DNA of 64,000 bases from an uncultured Candidatus Entotheonella sp. (lineage in GTDB: Bacteria > Tectomicrobia > Entotheonellia > Entotheonellales > Entotheonellaceae), in NCBI GenBank assembly GCA_958295825.1, contig OY282375.1, forward strand, positions 4,015,489 through 4,079,488. The letters run 5' to 3'. Shown here piece by piece: positions 29,811 through 38,005 of the stretch. Numbering within the stretch: the stretch's first letter is position 1; each line of letters starts with the position of its first letter. The notes under the pieces were generated by a model. That model did no database searches, had not been told where the DNA came from, and saw nothing but the letters and a program-made list of their open reading frames with translations. Position numbers and translations under genes: made by a program.

Positions 29811-30914
29811 ATGCGCCGACTTACCGTAACCTTAATGGCCCTGATAACGGCTTTGGCTCTGGGCGCCTCGACGGCCCAGGCGGAAATCGTGATTGCCACC
29901 GCTGGTCCCCTGACCGGCCAGTATGCCTCGTTCGGCGAGCAAATGAAGGCGGGCGCCGAGATGGCCGTCGCGGACATCAACGCCGCCGGCGGCGTGCTGG
30001 GGCAGCAATTGCAACTGGAACTCGGCGACGACGCCTGCGACCCCAAGCAGGCGGTGGCCGTGGCCAATCAGATGGTGAACAAGGGCGTGGTGTTCATGGC
30101 CGGACATTTCTGCTCCGGCTCCTCCATCCCGGCTTCGGCGGTGTATGACGAGGAAGGCATCGTGCAGATTTCGCCGGCGTCGACCAACCCGAAGCTCACA
30201 GACGAAGGCGGTCCGGGTACCTATCGCGTCTGCGGACGAGACGACCAGCAGGGCATGGTGGCGGGGGATTACATTGCGGACAATTTCCCAGGCGCCAGGG
30301 TCGCTCTGCTACACGACAAGACCGCGTATGGCAAGGGCCTGGCCGACGAAACCCGCAAGCAGCTGCATGCGCGCGGCGCCGAAGAAGCCATGTACGAAGC
30401 CTACACCGCCGGGGAGAAGGACTACGCGGCCTTGGTATCCAAGATGAAGGCTGACAACATTGACGTCATCTACATTGGCGGCTACCACACCGAGGCCGGG
30501 CTGATTCTGCGCCAGGCGCGCGACCGCGGATTGGAAGCGCAGTTGATCTCCGGCGATGCTCTGGTTACCCAGGAATATTGGCAAATCACCGGTAGCATCG
30601 GCGAGGGCACGCTGATGACGTTCAGCCCCGACCCGCGCAAGAACCCCGACGCCGCGCCCATCGTGAAGCGTTTCCGTGATGCTGGTATCGAGCCGGAGGG
30701 CTACGTGCTGTACACGTACGGCGCCATTCAGGCGTGGGCGCAGGCGGCTGAAAAGGCCGGCACGACCGACTTCGATAAGGTGGTTGAGTCACTCAATACC
30801 AACCAGTTCTCGACCGTGCTCGGTGACATCGGCTTCGACGACAAGGGCGACGTGACCGCGCCCGGATACGTCTTCTACGTCTGGAGCAACGGCAATTACG
30901 ATTACGTCCGGTAA
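29811..30914 (+). CDS. livK: Branched-chain amino acid-binding periplasmic protein
   Basis: Periplasmic ligand-binding component, 367 aa. A signal peptide ([18 protein letters not shown], cleavage near TAQA-EIV) is followed by [20 protein letters not shown] and [13 protein letters not shown], typical of LivJ/Liv[15 protein letters not shown] and [11 protein letters not shown] carry the ligand-contact region and a probable disulfide. ATG 29811 has AAGGAGAG at 7 bases; the ATG 6 bases earlier is too close to it. Last gene of the operon. Confidence 0.95.
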   Translation: MRRLTVTLMALITALALGASTAQAEIVIATAGPLTGQYASFGEQMKAGAEMAVADINAAGGVLGQQLQLELGDDACDPKQAVAVANQMVNKGVVFMAGHFCSGSSIPASAVYDEEGIVQISPASTNPKLTDEGGPGTYRVCGRDDQQGMVAGDYIADNFPGARVALLHDKTAYGKGLADETRKQLHARGAEEAMYEAYTAGEKDYAALVSKMKADNIDVIYIGGYHTEAGLILRQARDRGLEAQLISGDALVTQEYWQITGSIGEGTLMTFSPDPRKNPDAAPIVKRFRDAGIEPEGYVLYTYGAIQAWAQAAEKAGTTDFDKVVESLNTNQFSTVLGDIGFDDKGDVTAPGYVFYVWSNGNYDYVR

Positions 30915-31012
30915 GGCTCCACCCAAGCGGGCGTGAAGGGCGTCGTTTACGGATTGCCCGGAGCGCCCGCAACACCTTCTGCACCAACCGGAAACATACT
31001 TTTCCCTTTGGC

Positions 31013-31052
31013 GCAAGATGGGGTCAGCCAGCGGTTGACCGGCGCATCTTGC
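31013..31052. other. Two-tier hairpin between livK and nuoB
   Basis: GCAAGATG (31013-31020) pairs with CATCTTGC (31045-31052), and inside it GGTCA (31022-31026) pairs with TGACC (31036-31040). No T tract follows on either strand, so a simple terminator is unlikely. The gap 30915-31135 shows nothing else that I can support. Could be a processing or attenuation structure ahead of nuoB. Confidence 0.35.
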
Positions 31053-31135
31053 CAGGCTATGGTTATGGCGTTTTCACAACACTGCGCAGGTCACGCCCTG
31101 ATACGGAATCATGTGCGTTTGACGGAGAAAGCACG

Positions 31136-32233
31136 ATGGTGAAAGGCTTCACACTGCCTGGGGCGCAGCAGCGAGGCGCGTTCGCAGGGACCAAGATCGA
31201 CGACCAGATCTTTCTCACCAGAGCCGATGAACTCACCAAATGGGCGCAGAGCTACCGAGTGGCCCGCTTGATGAAGCTCCTTGGGGTGACTTGGCTGTTC
31301 AGTTGGGCGCGGCTCTCCTCTCTGTGGCCCATGACCTTCGGCCTCGCCTGCTGCGCCATCGAAATGATGGCGACCAGCGGGCCACGGTACGATCTGGACC
31401 GCCTCGGTGCCGGGGCGTTCCGGGCCTCGCCCCGCCAATCGGACGTCATGATCGTGGCGGGCACCGTGACGCTGAAGATGGCCAGCCGCATCAAACGCCT
31501 CTACGCGCAGATGCCGGAACCCAAGTTCGTTATCTCCATGGGCGCCTGCGCCAGCGCCGGTGGCCCATACTGGGATCACGGTTATCACGTACTCAAGGGC
31601 GTCGACAAGGTGGTGCCGGTGGACGTGTACATCCCTGGTTGCCCGCCGCGCCCCGAGGCGTTGCTGGAGGCGTTCGTCAAGCTGCAAGACAAAATCCGCC
31701 ACGGCGCCATGTACCAAATTCCCAAAGAACCCGAGAAGTTGATCCGCCCTGCTCCGCAACTTGCCGTCAAGGCAGCGGCCAAGGCCGCTAAGGCTGCGCC
31801 CGCGAAGGCCGCCCCGAAAAAAGCCGCGCTCGTTAAGGCTGCCGCTCCGGCAGCGGCGCCGGCCGCTGTGGAAGAGGCCGAGGTTCCCGCCGAGTTGATG
31901 AACCGGCCGTTCAAGGACCTGAGCAAGGAAGAGCGTGTCCTGGTAGCGCGCGCTCGTTCGCGGGCTATGCGCGCCAAGGCCGGTGTGCCGGTCGCCGGCG
32001 CGGCTGAAAGCCCTGCTGAGCCCGTCGCCCCTGCGGCCCCCGAACCCGCACCGGCGGAAAAAGCCCCCGAACCTGCGGTTGCTGCCAGTGCCGAGGCTGA
32101 CGGCGACGATCCCATGGCGGAGGTGCCGCCGGAACTGCTCAGCCGTCCGTTCAAGGATCTGAGCAAGGAAGAGCGTGTGATTGTGGCGCGCGCCCGCTCG
32201 CGTGCCATGCGTGCCAAGTCCGGAAGCGCCTAA
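31136..32233 (+). CDS. nuoB: NADH-quinone oxidoreductase subunit B with duplicated-motif C-terminal extension
   Basis: N2-cluster subunit of complex I. Residues 1-205 are Nuo[18 protein letters not shown] (Cys72, Cys73), [15 protein letters not shown] (Cys138) and [13 protein letters not shown] (Cys169). A 160-residue Ala/Pro/Lys-rich tail follows, with two near-identical blocks at 250-281 and 330-361 (each [12 protein letters not shown] then [12 protein letters not shown]) exactly 80 residues apart. Usual NuoB is about 160-200 aa, so the protein (365 aa) is almost doubled. ATG 31136 has GGAG 8 bases upstream. It opens a nuoB-C-I-D cluster. Confidence 0.93.
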   Translation: MVKGFTLPGAQQRGAFAGTKIDDQIFLTRADELTKWAQSYRVARLMKLLGVTWLFSWARLSSLWPMTFGLACCAIEMMATSGPRYDLDRLGAGAFRASPRQSDVMIVAGTVTLKMASRIKRLYAQMPEPKFVISMGACASAGGPYWDHGYHVLKGVDKVVPVDVYIPGCPPRPEALLEAFVKLQDKIRHGAMYQIPKEPEKLIRPAPQLAVKAAAKAAKAAPAKAAPKKAALVKAAAPAAAPAAVEEAEVPAELMNRPFKDLSKEERVLVARARSRAMRAKAGVPVAGAAESPAEPVAPAAPEPAPAEKAPEPAVAASAEADGDDPMAEVPPELLSRPFKDLSKEERVIVARARSRAMRAKSGSA

Positions 32234-32266
32234 ACTTTTCTTTCCTCCCTTTAAGGACCCGTCAGC

Positions 32267-32812
32267 ATGACCCCTGAGGCGATTCACGACGCCCTTCAGC
32301 AGTACTTCGGTGAGGCCATTACAGCCTTTGACGCCGATGCCATCGACCCGACGGTGACAGTCGAGGCGTCCGCCATCCACGACGTTGGCGCTTATCTGCG
32401 CAGTGAACCGGACATGCTGTTCGATTCGCTCATGTGTCTGAGCGGCGTGGATTACGGCGAGGCGCAGAACAGCCTCGGCGTCGTCTATCATCTGCACTCG
32501 ACCGCGCTCCGGCACACCATCACCCTGCGCGTGGAGGCACCGCGGCAGGATGGCGTGGTGCCGACGGTATGCGACATCTGGCGCACCGCCGAATGGCACG
32601 AGCGGGAGGCGTTCGACCTCTTCGGCATGCGTTTCGACCGGCACCCCGATCACCGCCGCATTCTGCTGCCGGACGATTGGGAGGGCCACCCGCTGCTCAA
32701 GGATTACCAAGTCCAGGAGTTCTACCAGGGCATCCCGGTTCCCTACGAGGGCGACCCGCCGGAAATCGGCATGGACGTCTATCGTTTTCAGGACCGCGAA
32801 GACCTCGCCTAA
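32267..32812 (+). CDS. nuoC: NADH-quinone oxidoreductase subunit C
   Basis: 30-kDa subunit of the complex I Q-module, 181 aa, no cofactor. YLRSEPDMLFDSLMCLSGVD and the signature AEWHEREAFDLFGMRFDRHPD followed by RRILLPDDWEGHPLLKDY are diagnostic. It is separate from NuoD (not the fused NuoCD of enterobacteria). 33 bases after nuoB. Confidence 0.96.
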   Translation: MTPEAIHDALQQYFGEAITAFDADAIDPTVTVEASAIHDVGAYLRSEPDMLFDSLMCLSGVDYGEAQNSLGVVYHLHSTALRHTITLRVEAPRQDGVVPTVCDIWRTAEWHEREAFDLFGMRFDRHPDHRRILLPDDWEGHPLLKDYQVQEFYQGIPVPYEGDPPEIGMDVYRFQDREDLA

Positions 32813-32827
32813 ACGAAGGATTACGCC

Positions 32828-33370
32828 GTGCTGCAATACTTTCGCAACATTTGGGAAGGTTTCTGGACGCCCTTGGTGGGGCTCAGCATGACGTGGCGCA
32901 AGCTGTTCGTCCCGTCCGTCACCATGCAATACCCGGAGGAACGCTGGGAACTACCGACGAACTCCCGCATGCAACTGTTCGTGAACATGGACGACTGCAT
33001 CGGCTGCCTGCAGTGCGAGCGTGCCTGCCCGGTGCAGTGCATCAGCATTGACACCGTCAAGGCCATCCCCGACGAGGTCGAAGAGACCACCACCGGCCAC
33101 AAGAAGCGCCTGCACGTCACCAAGTTCGACATCGACATGGTCAAGTGCTGCTATTGTGACCTGTGCACCTTCCCCTGTCCCACTGAGTGCATTTACATGA
33201 CCCCGAGCTTCGAGGATTCCTCCCCGGACCGCTATGGCCTGGTTTATCACTTCGTCAACATGACGCCGCAGCGCGCCGCCGAGCTGGAAGAAAAAGCCCG
33301 CCAATTCGACGCGGCGGAAGCCGCCAGGAAGGCGAAGGCGTCCGAGAAATCCGCTACCGCAACGGCCTGA
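32828..33370 (+). CDS. nuoI: NADH-quinone oxidoreductase subunit I
   Basis: Two-[4Fe-4S] subunit carrying clusters N6a and N6b to N2; 180 aa. Two Cys motifs are seen: CIGCLQCERACP and CCYCDLCTFPCP. A Lys/Ala-rich tail closes the protein. GTG start 32828. Its position between nuoC and nuoD is non-canonical; in standard nuo operons I follows H. Confidence 0.95.
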   Translation: MLQYFRNIWEGFWTPLVGLSMTWRKLFVPSVTMQYPEERWELPTNSRMQLFVNMDDCIGCLQCERACPVQCISIDTVKAIPDEVEETTTGHKKRLHVTKFDIDMVKCCYCDLCTFPCPTECIYMTPSFEDSSPDRYGLVYHFVNMTPQRAAELEEKARQFDAAEAARKAKASEKSATATA

Positions 33371-33390
33371 TCTCGAGTAGGAAAACCAAC

Positions 33391-34641
33391 ATGTGCGCAA
33401 TGGCAGGGAAGCCCACCGGAGATGTTTATCGCTTTCAGGACAGCAAGGGACAATGGCGTACTCATCGCCGTCCGTCTCACCATCAGGATGGGTTTAGGAG
33501 CGGTGGACCTGGAATCAGTTATGAGCGGCAGGGCGACGACCTGATCCTGCAGATGGGACCGCAGCATCCCAGCACGCACGGCGTGCTGCGGCTCGAAATC
33601 GTCACGGATGGGGAGTTGGTGAAGCATATTACGCCGCATCTCGGCTACCTGCACCGCTGCTTCGAGAAACACGCCGAGGCGATGACGTATCCGCAGGTGA
33701 TCCCGTACGCCGATCGCATGGATTACCTGAGCGCCATGAATCAGGAATTGGCCTACGTGCTGGCAGTGGAAAAGCTCATGGGGCTCAAGGAATTCCCGGA
33801 ACGCCTGGAATACATCCGCGTGCTCATGGCCGAGCTGCAGCGTATCGCCAGCCATTTGCTGGCCATCGGCACATACGGTCTGGACGTCGGCGCCATGACG
33901 CCTTTCTTCTGGTGCGTCCGCGACCGCGAAAAGATCCTCGACCTGTTCGAATGGGTAAGCGGCGCTCGCCTGCTCTACAACTACCTGTGGATCGGCGGCG
34001 TGGCGCACGACCTGCCGGCGGGGTACACGGACAAGGTCATGGAATTCGTCACCTACTTCGAGCCGCGCGTGCAGGAGCTGAACGATCTGTTGTCGTCGAA
34101 CAAGATCTTCATCGAGCGCGCCGCTTCGATCGGCGTCCTGACGGCGGAGGACGCCATCAGTTATGGCATCGGCGGTCCGAATCTGCGCGGCAGCGGCGTC
34201 AAATGGGACCTGCGCAAGGAAGAGCCATACGGGATTTATGATCGTTTCGATTTCGACGTGCCGGTGGGAACGGGCGAGTTCGGCGTCCTGGGCTCGGCTT
34301 GGGACCGCTACATCGTGCGGGTGCGCGAGATGCTGGAGTCGTTGAAAATTATCCGCCAGGTCGTCGATCAAATGCCGGGCAGCGACCCCAACGAGGCCAT
34401 GCCGCGGCGCATTCGCCCGGCGAAGGGCGAGGCGTATTTGCGCACCGAATCGCCGCGCGGTGAGTTGGGCTTCTATCTGGTCAGCGACGGCACCGAGAAG
34501 CCGTACCGCTGCAAGGCGCGCTCACCGTGTTTCACCGCTATCAGCGCCCTGAATGCCATGAACCACGGCGGCATGCTGATTGCCGACGCCGTCGCGGTGA
34601 TCGGCAGCCTGGACATCGTGCTGGGTGAGATCGATCGGTAG
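33391..34641 (+). CDS. nuoD: NADH-quinone oxidoreductase subunit D
   Basis: 49-kDa Q-site subunit, 416 aa. LQMGPQHPSTHGVLRLEI, ITPHLGYLHRCFEKHAE, TYPQVIPYADRMDYLS and the C-terminal MLIADAVAVIGSLDIVLGEIDR are NuoD signatures; the quinone-contact His in PSTHG is present. ATG 33391 is used; residues 1-48 (MCAMAGKPTGDVYRFQDSKG onwards, many His/Arg) are an extra N-terminal piece not typical of NuoD. No downstream nuo gene follows: the sequence turns into a transposase remnant 14-20 bases later. Confidence 0.95.
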   Translation: MCAMAGKPTGDVYRFQDSKGQWRTHRRPSHHQDGFRSGGPGISYERQGDDLILQMGPQHPSTHGVLRLEIVTDGELVKHITPHLGYLHRCFEKHAEAMTYPQVIPYADRMDYLSAMNQELAYVLAVEKLMGLKEFPERLEYIRVLMAELQRIASHLLAIGTYGLDVGAMTPFFWCVRDREKILDLFEWVSGARLLYNYLWIGGVAHDLPAGYTDKVMEFVTYFEPRVQELNDLLSSNKIFIERAASIGVLTAEDAISYGIGGPNLRGSGVKWDLRKEEPYGIYDRFDFDVPVGTGEFGVLGSAWDRYIVRVREMLESLKIIRQVVDQMPGSDPNEAMPRRIRPAKGEAYLRTESPRGELGFYLVSDGTEKPYRCKARSPCFTAISALNAMNHGGMLIADAVAVIGSLDIVLGEIDR

Positions 34642-34654
34642 AAGAATAGGCATT

Positions 34655-35460
34655 CAACGTTTTGCAGGCGGGCGGGCTGCAGGTCAGGGGGTTCGATGCC
34701 ACGACGGTAAAGGACTCGGCAGAGCCGGGGCGTTGTGGCGAGTCCCCTGCAGGGTGCGCCTTCCCTGCTTGGCTTGCGAATCTTCAAGCTCACGGTGCCC
34801 GAGGGTCGGGGCGCCGGCGAGTCGTTGGCGCAATTCCCCATCGGGCCGGGCGACCAGGTGCTGGCCGAGCGTGGCTACTCGACGGCCCTCGTCATTCACC
34901 ACGGGGTGTCTTCGGACGCTCAGGTCCTCGTGTGCGTGAACATCGGTCGCTGCCGCTTCAGACCTCCGGCGGCCCGTCGTTCGACTTGTTGGCGGCGCTC
35001 ACCTCGCCCAAGCGTGCCGGCATCATACAGTCGGGGAGGGCGTGGCGACGCCGGGACGCTTGTGTGCGATCAGGAAGACACAAAGGGCGATCAAGATCGC
35101 CCACGCCAGATTGCGCACGGAGTCGACGCGCAAAGGCAAGCAGGTGCAAGCGCGAACCCTGGCGTTTGCGAACTGCGTGATCGTGTTCACCACGTGGCTG
35201 GAAGTGACCTGCACGGCCCCGGAGGGTTCTTGAGTGGTATCGTACCCGGTGACAAAGTCGAGCGGGTCTTCAAGCGTTTCAACTCGCTGGTCCAGTTGGG
35301 GCATCTGCCGACATACGACACCGAAAGCGACAAGGCGTGGCTCTGGGCAAGCTGCTGGTGGAAAAGCTGATCTCCCATGCCGTCACGGTTTTGCCCTTGG
35401 GGATACGGCTTGGCGGTGGCATCGGCCCCACAGCGCGTGGCGTGAGTTCAAGTTCATGTC
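34655..35460 (+). pseudogene. IS4-type transposase remnant, multiply frameshifted
   Basis: Fragments of one IS4-family DDE transposase spread over the forward frames. In order: LQVRGFDATTVKDSAEPG (first catalytic Asp), then LRIFKLTVPEGRGAGESLAQ and VLAERGYSTALVIHHG (second Asp region), then KGKQVQARTLAFANCVIVFT and finally VERVFKRFNSLVQLGHLP (YREK-like region with Glu). At least four frame changes separate them. The 5' part is missing. No terminal repeats recognised. It abuts the nuoD stop. Confidence 0.85.
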
Positions 35461-35605
35461 TCAACCAAGTGACGAGCCATCGAACCCTGTCTGCCGTTGG
35501 TGCGGGTGATTGTCGAATAGAACGACATCTCGAGAGTGCTGGCCGAGCGACCTCGCCGCCGCTCGTCCCAACTCGTGGAACGCTTCACATGCCTCCTTGA
35601 ACAAG

Positions 35606-35797
35606 TTAGCGCTTATGAGGGTTGCTCCCCTCTTTCTTGCCGGCGAAATGCCGCAGCAGGAACGCCGCATCGGCGGGAGAGAGATCGAAACGCAGACTGG
35701 CTTCATCCACCACCTTCACCGAGAAGGTCCCCTGTTCGGAAATCCACCGCACTGCCCTCCGCAGATTTTCCTTTTCCGGCAGTATTGATTCACCCAT
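35606..35797 (-). CDS. Small conserved-looking protein (63 aa)
   Basis: Read leftward from ATG 35797 (AAAGGG ribosome site 8 bases upstream): a basic N-terminus with ENLRRAVRWISEQG and then VDEASLRFDLSPADAAFLLR. This resembles a family of short hypothetical proteins often found beside nucleotidyltransferase-like genes, but I cannot name it. Downstream in the same direction a short open stretch (35461 to about 35595, TNLFKEACEAFHELG-like) may be the stub of a former partner. It is the only apparently intact gene in the 34.65-36.64 kb decay zone. Confidence 0.5.
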   Translation of the reverse strand: MGESILPEKENLRRAVRWISEQGTFSVKVVDEASLRFDLSPADAAFLLRHFAGKKEGSNPHKR

Positions 35798-35895
35798 AAT
35801 CATCCCTTTCCCAGGACAAGATATGGTCGCCACCCACAAGTCACTCGCTCTGCTGTGGTTGAGCCGCGATGCACTGGCACGGAGAACCCATAACC

Positions 35896-36636
35896 ATGAC
35901 CGCAGCGCTACAGGGCATCCGGGTGCTGGACCTTTCGCGCTACGCTGCCGGCGCGTATTACGTCAAACTGTTGGCCACGTTCAGGGCCGAGCTGATCAAG
36001 GTCGAGCCGCCCTGCGCGGGCGATCCGGCATGCGCTGTGGGGCCGTTTCTGCATGACCGACCCGACCCGGAGACAGCGCACTGTTCCTCTATCTCAATAC
36101 CGGCAAGCAGGGCCTGACGCTCAATCTCAAGCACCCGCAGAGCCAGGAAATTCTCAAGGCGTTGGTGCGGCACACCGACGTGCTGCAGGAGCGTATGGTC
36201 TCCATTCACCATTTTATCATCAACCCCTACATGTACGTCGGGCCACATTCAAAAACGCCTTGGCAACCGCTATCAACGCGCCCACCCGATTACCATCTAT
36301 CCCTGCAAGGGCGGCCTGATCTCCTTGGCCGTCAGCACCCCAGGAGCAATACGAGCGGTTCCTGGCCCTGACCAGCTCTGACGGAATTGCTGGATAACGT
36401 GCGGTTTGCCACGCCATTTGCGTGTTCCGAGCATGCCGGTCGTTTGACGAGTGCCTTGCTCCCTGGGTTGCAGGCGCACGGCAAGCACGACATCGTGCAT
36501 CGCGCCAGAAAAATCGCATCCCGGCGACTTTTGTCAACGACGTTGCCGCGGATTGATCGGGCTGTCAGACAACGAACTCGCCACCCTGCGCGACAAAGGC
36601 GTGATTGGCGATCGCCCTTTGCCGCGAAATGGATGA
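35896..36636 (+). pseudogene. Class III (CaiB/BaiF) CoA-transferase, multiply frameshifted
   Basis: Begins at ATG 35896 with LQGIRVLDLSRYAAGAYYVK and AELIKVEPP, then shifts frame to LFLYLNTGKQGLTLNLKHPQ and KALVRHTDVLQE. After a deletion it resumes at RLGNRYQRAHPITIYPCKGG, then (after a one-base insertion) EQYERFLALT, and ends IGLSDNELATLRDKG before TGA 36636. The order and motifs are those of family III CoA-transferases (about 400 aa intact), but about a third is missing and several frameshifts exist. Non-functional. Confidence 0.85.
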
Positions 36637-36711
36637 CCCGCCGCCGGTTTGGTTCATGTTCGCTCTGGCGAGCGCGCCACAGAAGAGTGGATGTTTCAAG
36701 GAGATAAGACA

Positions 36712-37611
36712 GTGATCGAGATACGACCCATGTCGATTTATATCGGTGCGGAAATTCACGGCGTCGATCTGGCTCAACCGCTGGCGCCGGAAACGGTGCA
36801 AGAGCTTCGCACCGCTCTGCTGCAGTGGAAAGTGGTATTTTTTCGTGACCAACACCTCAATCATCAACAGCAAACCGACTTTGCCCGGCAATTCGGCCAG
36901 CTGACTCCGGGACATGTGGTGTTCGGCAACGACGCCACCTATCCTGCCATTTACTCGGTGGCCAAACACCGCATGGCCAATCGCCATCAACGCCAAGGGG
37001 CGATGAAGCCCTGGACGGGTTGGCACACCGACATCACCGCTGCCATTAACCCGCCGGCCGCCTCCATTTTGCGCGGCGAGACCGTCCCGCCCTACGGCGG
37101 CGACACGCAATGGACTAATCTGGTGGTCGCCTATGAAAACCTGTCGTCCACGTTGCAGGGCTTTATCGATGGGTTGCGCGGCGTGCACCGCTATGCTGTC
37201 CCACAAACCGCCCAAAATACTGAGGAATACGATGAGCTGGTACGCCGCCGTACGCTGGTTAGCGAGCACCCGCTGGTACGGGTTCATCCCGAAACGGGTG
37301 AACGTGCTCTGTATTGCAGCCCGTCGTTTCTCAAGTCAATCGTTGGTCTGACGCCGCGCGAGAGCGAGCAGGTGCTGGAACTCCTGTGGGAGCACGCCAT
37401 ACGGCCGGAATTCACCGTGCGTTTCAAGTGGGAACCGGGCAGCTTGGCATTTTGGGACAATCGCTCGACCGCCCATCTCGCCCCGCGGGATATCTTTGCG
37501 ACCGATTTCGACCGGCAGTTCTACCGCATCACCCTCATGGGCGACATCCCGGTGGGGGTTGACGGCAAGACCTCCGTCTCACTCGCCGGCGATCCCATCG
37601 CGCCCCTGTGA
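36712..37611 (+). CDS. TauD/TfdA-family Fe(II)/2-oxoglutarate dioxygenase
   Basis: Non-haem iron oxygenase of 299 aa that couples 2-oxoglutarate decarboxylation to substrate oxidation. Iron ligands: His105 and Asp107 (GWHTDITA) and His255 (NRSTAHLAPRD); an Arg for 2-oxoglutarate is in QFYRITLMGD. GTG 36712 is chosen because AAGGAG lies 8 bases upstream and IEIRPMSIYIGAEIHGVDL aligns with the family start; ATG 36691 is possible. Substrate unknown (sulfonates, aryloxyacids and others in the family). Confidence 0.88.
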   Translation: MIEIRPMSIYIGAEIHGVDLAQPLAPETVQELRTALLQWKVVFFRDQHLNHQQQTDFARQFGQLTPGHVVFGNDATYPAIYSVAKHRMANRHQRQGAMKPWTGWHTDITAAINPPAASILRGETVPPYGGDTQWTNLVVAYENLSSTLQGFIDGLRGVHRYAVPQTAQNTEEYDELVRRRTLVSEHPLVRVHPETGERALYCSPSFLKSIVGLTPRESEQVLELLWEHAIRPEFTVRFKWEPGSLAFWDNRSTAHLAPRDIFATDFDRQFYRITLMGDIPVGVDGKTSVSLAGDPIAPL

Positions 37612-37655
37612 GAGGCGTCTGCCACAACTATTGCCCGATGTTTGGGCACAAAAAA

Positions 37656-37680
37656 CCCCGGAGGCGGAATGCCTCCGGGG
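37656..37680 (-). terminator. Intrinsic terminator of the minus-strand mini-transcript
   Basis: Perfect 10-bp GC stem (CCCCGGAGGC with GCCTCCGGGG) around a 5-base loop. On the minus strand it is followed by TTTTTTGTG; on the plus strand there is no T tract. The only leftward gene upstream is the mini-ORF at 37785. Confidence 0.85.
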
Positions 37681-37749
37681 CCGCGGTGGGCTGCTTGGAC
37701 TAGCCGAGGCACCTGGGTGCCGACGCCTATAAGCGCCCAAGCCGACGCC

Positions 37750-37785
37750 TCAAGCCTCAGCCACCTCGCTGATCGTATGTTGCAT
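37750..37785 (-). CDS. Eleven-codon ORF with a perfect ribosome-binding site
   Basis: ATG 37785 reads M-Q-H-T-I-S-E-V-A-E-A then TGA. The upstream AAAGGAGGTGATCC is the full complement of the 16S rRNA 3' end, with GGAGG 7 bases before ATG. It is framed by a good promoter and a strong terminator. TISEVAEA resembles the start of MerR-type helix-turn-helix proteins, so it could be a truncated MerR gene; it could equally be a leader peptide or the coding part of a small RNA. Confidence 0.45.
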   Translation of the reverse strand: MQHTISEVAEA

Positions 37786-37813
37786 TGGATCACCTCCTTT
37801 CTAGCGTGTGGCA

Positions 37814-37841
37814 AGGATAGCATCCCGCGACGTTGTGTCAA
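37814..37841 (-). promoter_or_regulatory. Sigma70-type promoter with extended -10
   Basis: On the minus strand TTGACA (37841-37836), 16 bases, then TGC-TATCCT (-10 at 37819-37814, with the TGn extension). A start near 37807 would leave a 5' leader of about 22 bases before ATG 37785. Confidence 0.65.
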
Positions 37842-38005
37842 GCGACATTTGACGGCTTGTGGGTCACCTCACAAGTGGGTTCAGAGGCTCGGAGTCTCGC
37901 CATTGACTCAACCCCCAATCGCGTCTAGGATGAAGTTTCGCTTATGTTTAGCCCCGGGCGGAGCCGGCTCCGCCCGTTTCCATGTATCAAACGGAGGACT
38001 TACTG

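Noticed and set aside
31109..32929. 606-aa minus-strand ORF opposite nuoB/nuoC
   Set aside because: Antisense artefact; its repeats just mirror the duplicated NuoB tail.
37750..37752. TGA of the 11-codon ORF as a Sec codon
   Set aside because: The continued frame (G-V-G-L-G-A-Y then Arg/Pro-rich) shows no conserved family; a plain stop is simpler.
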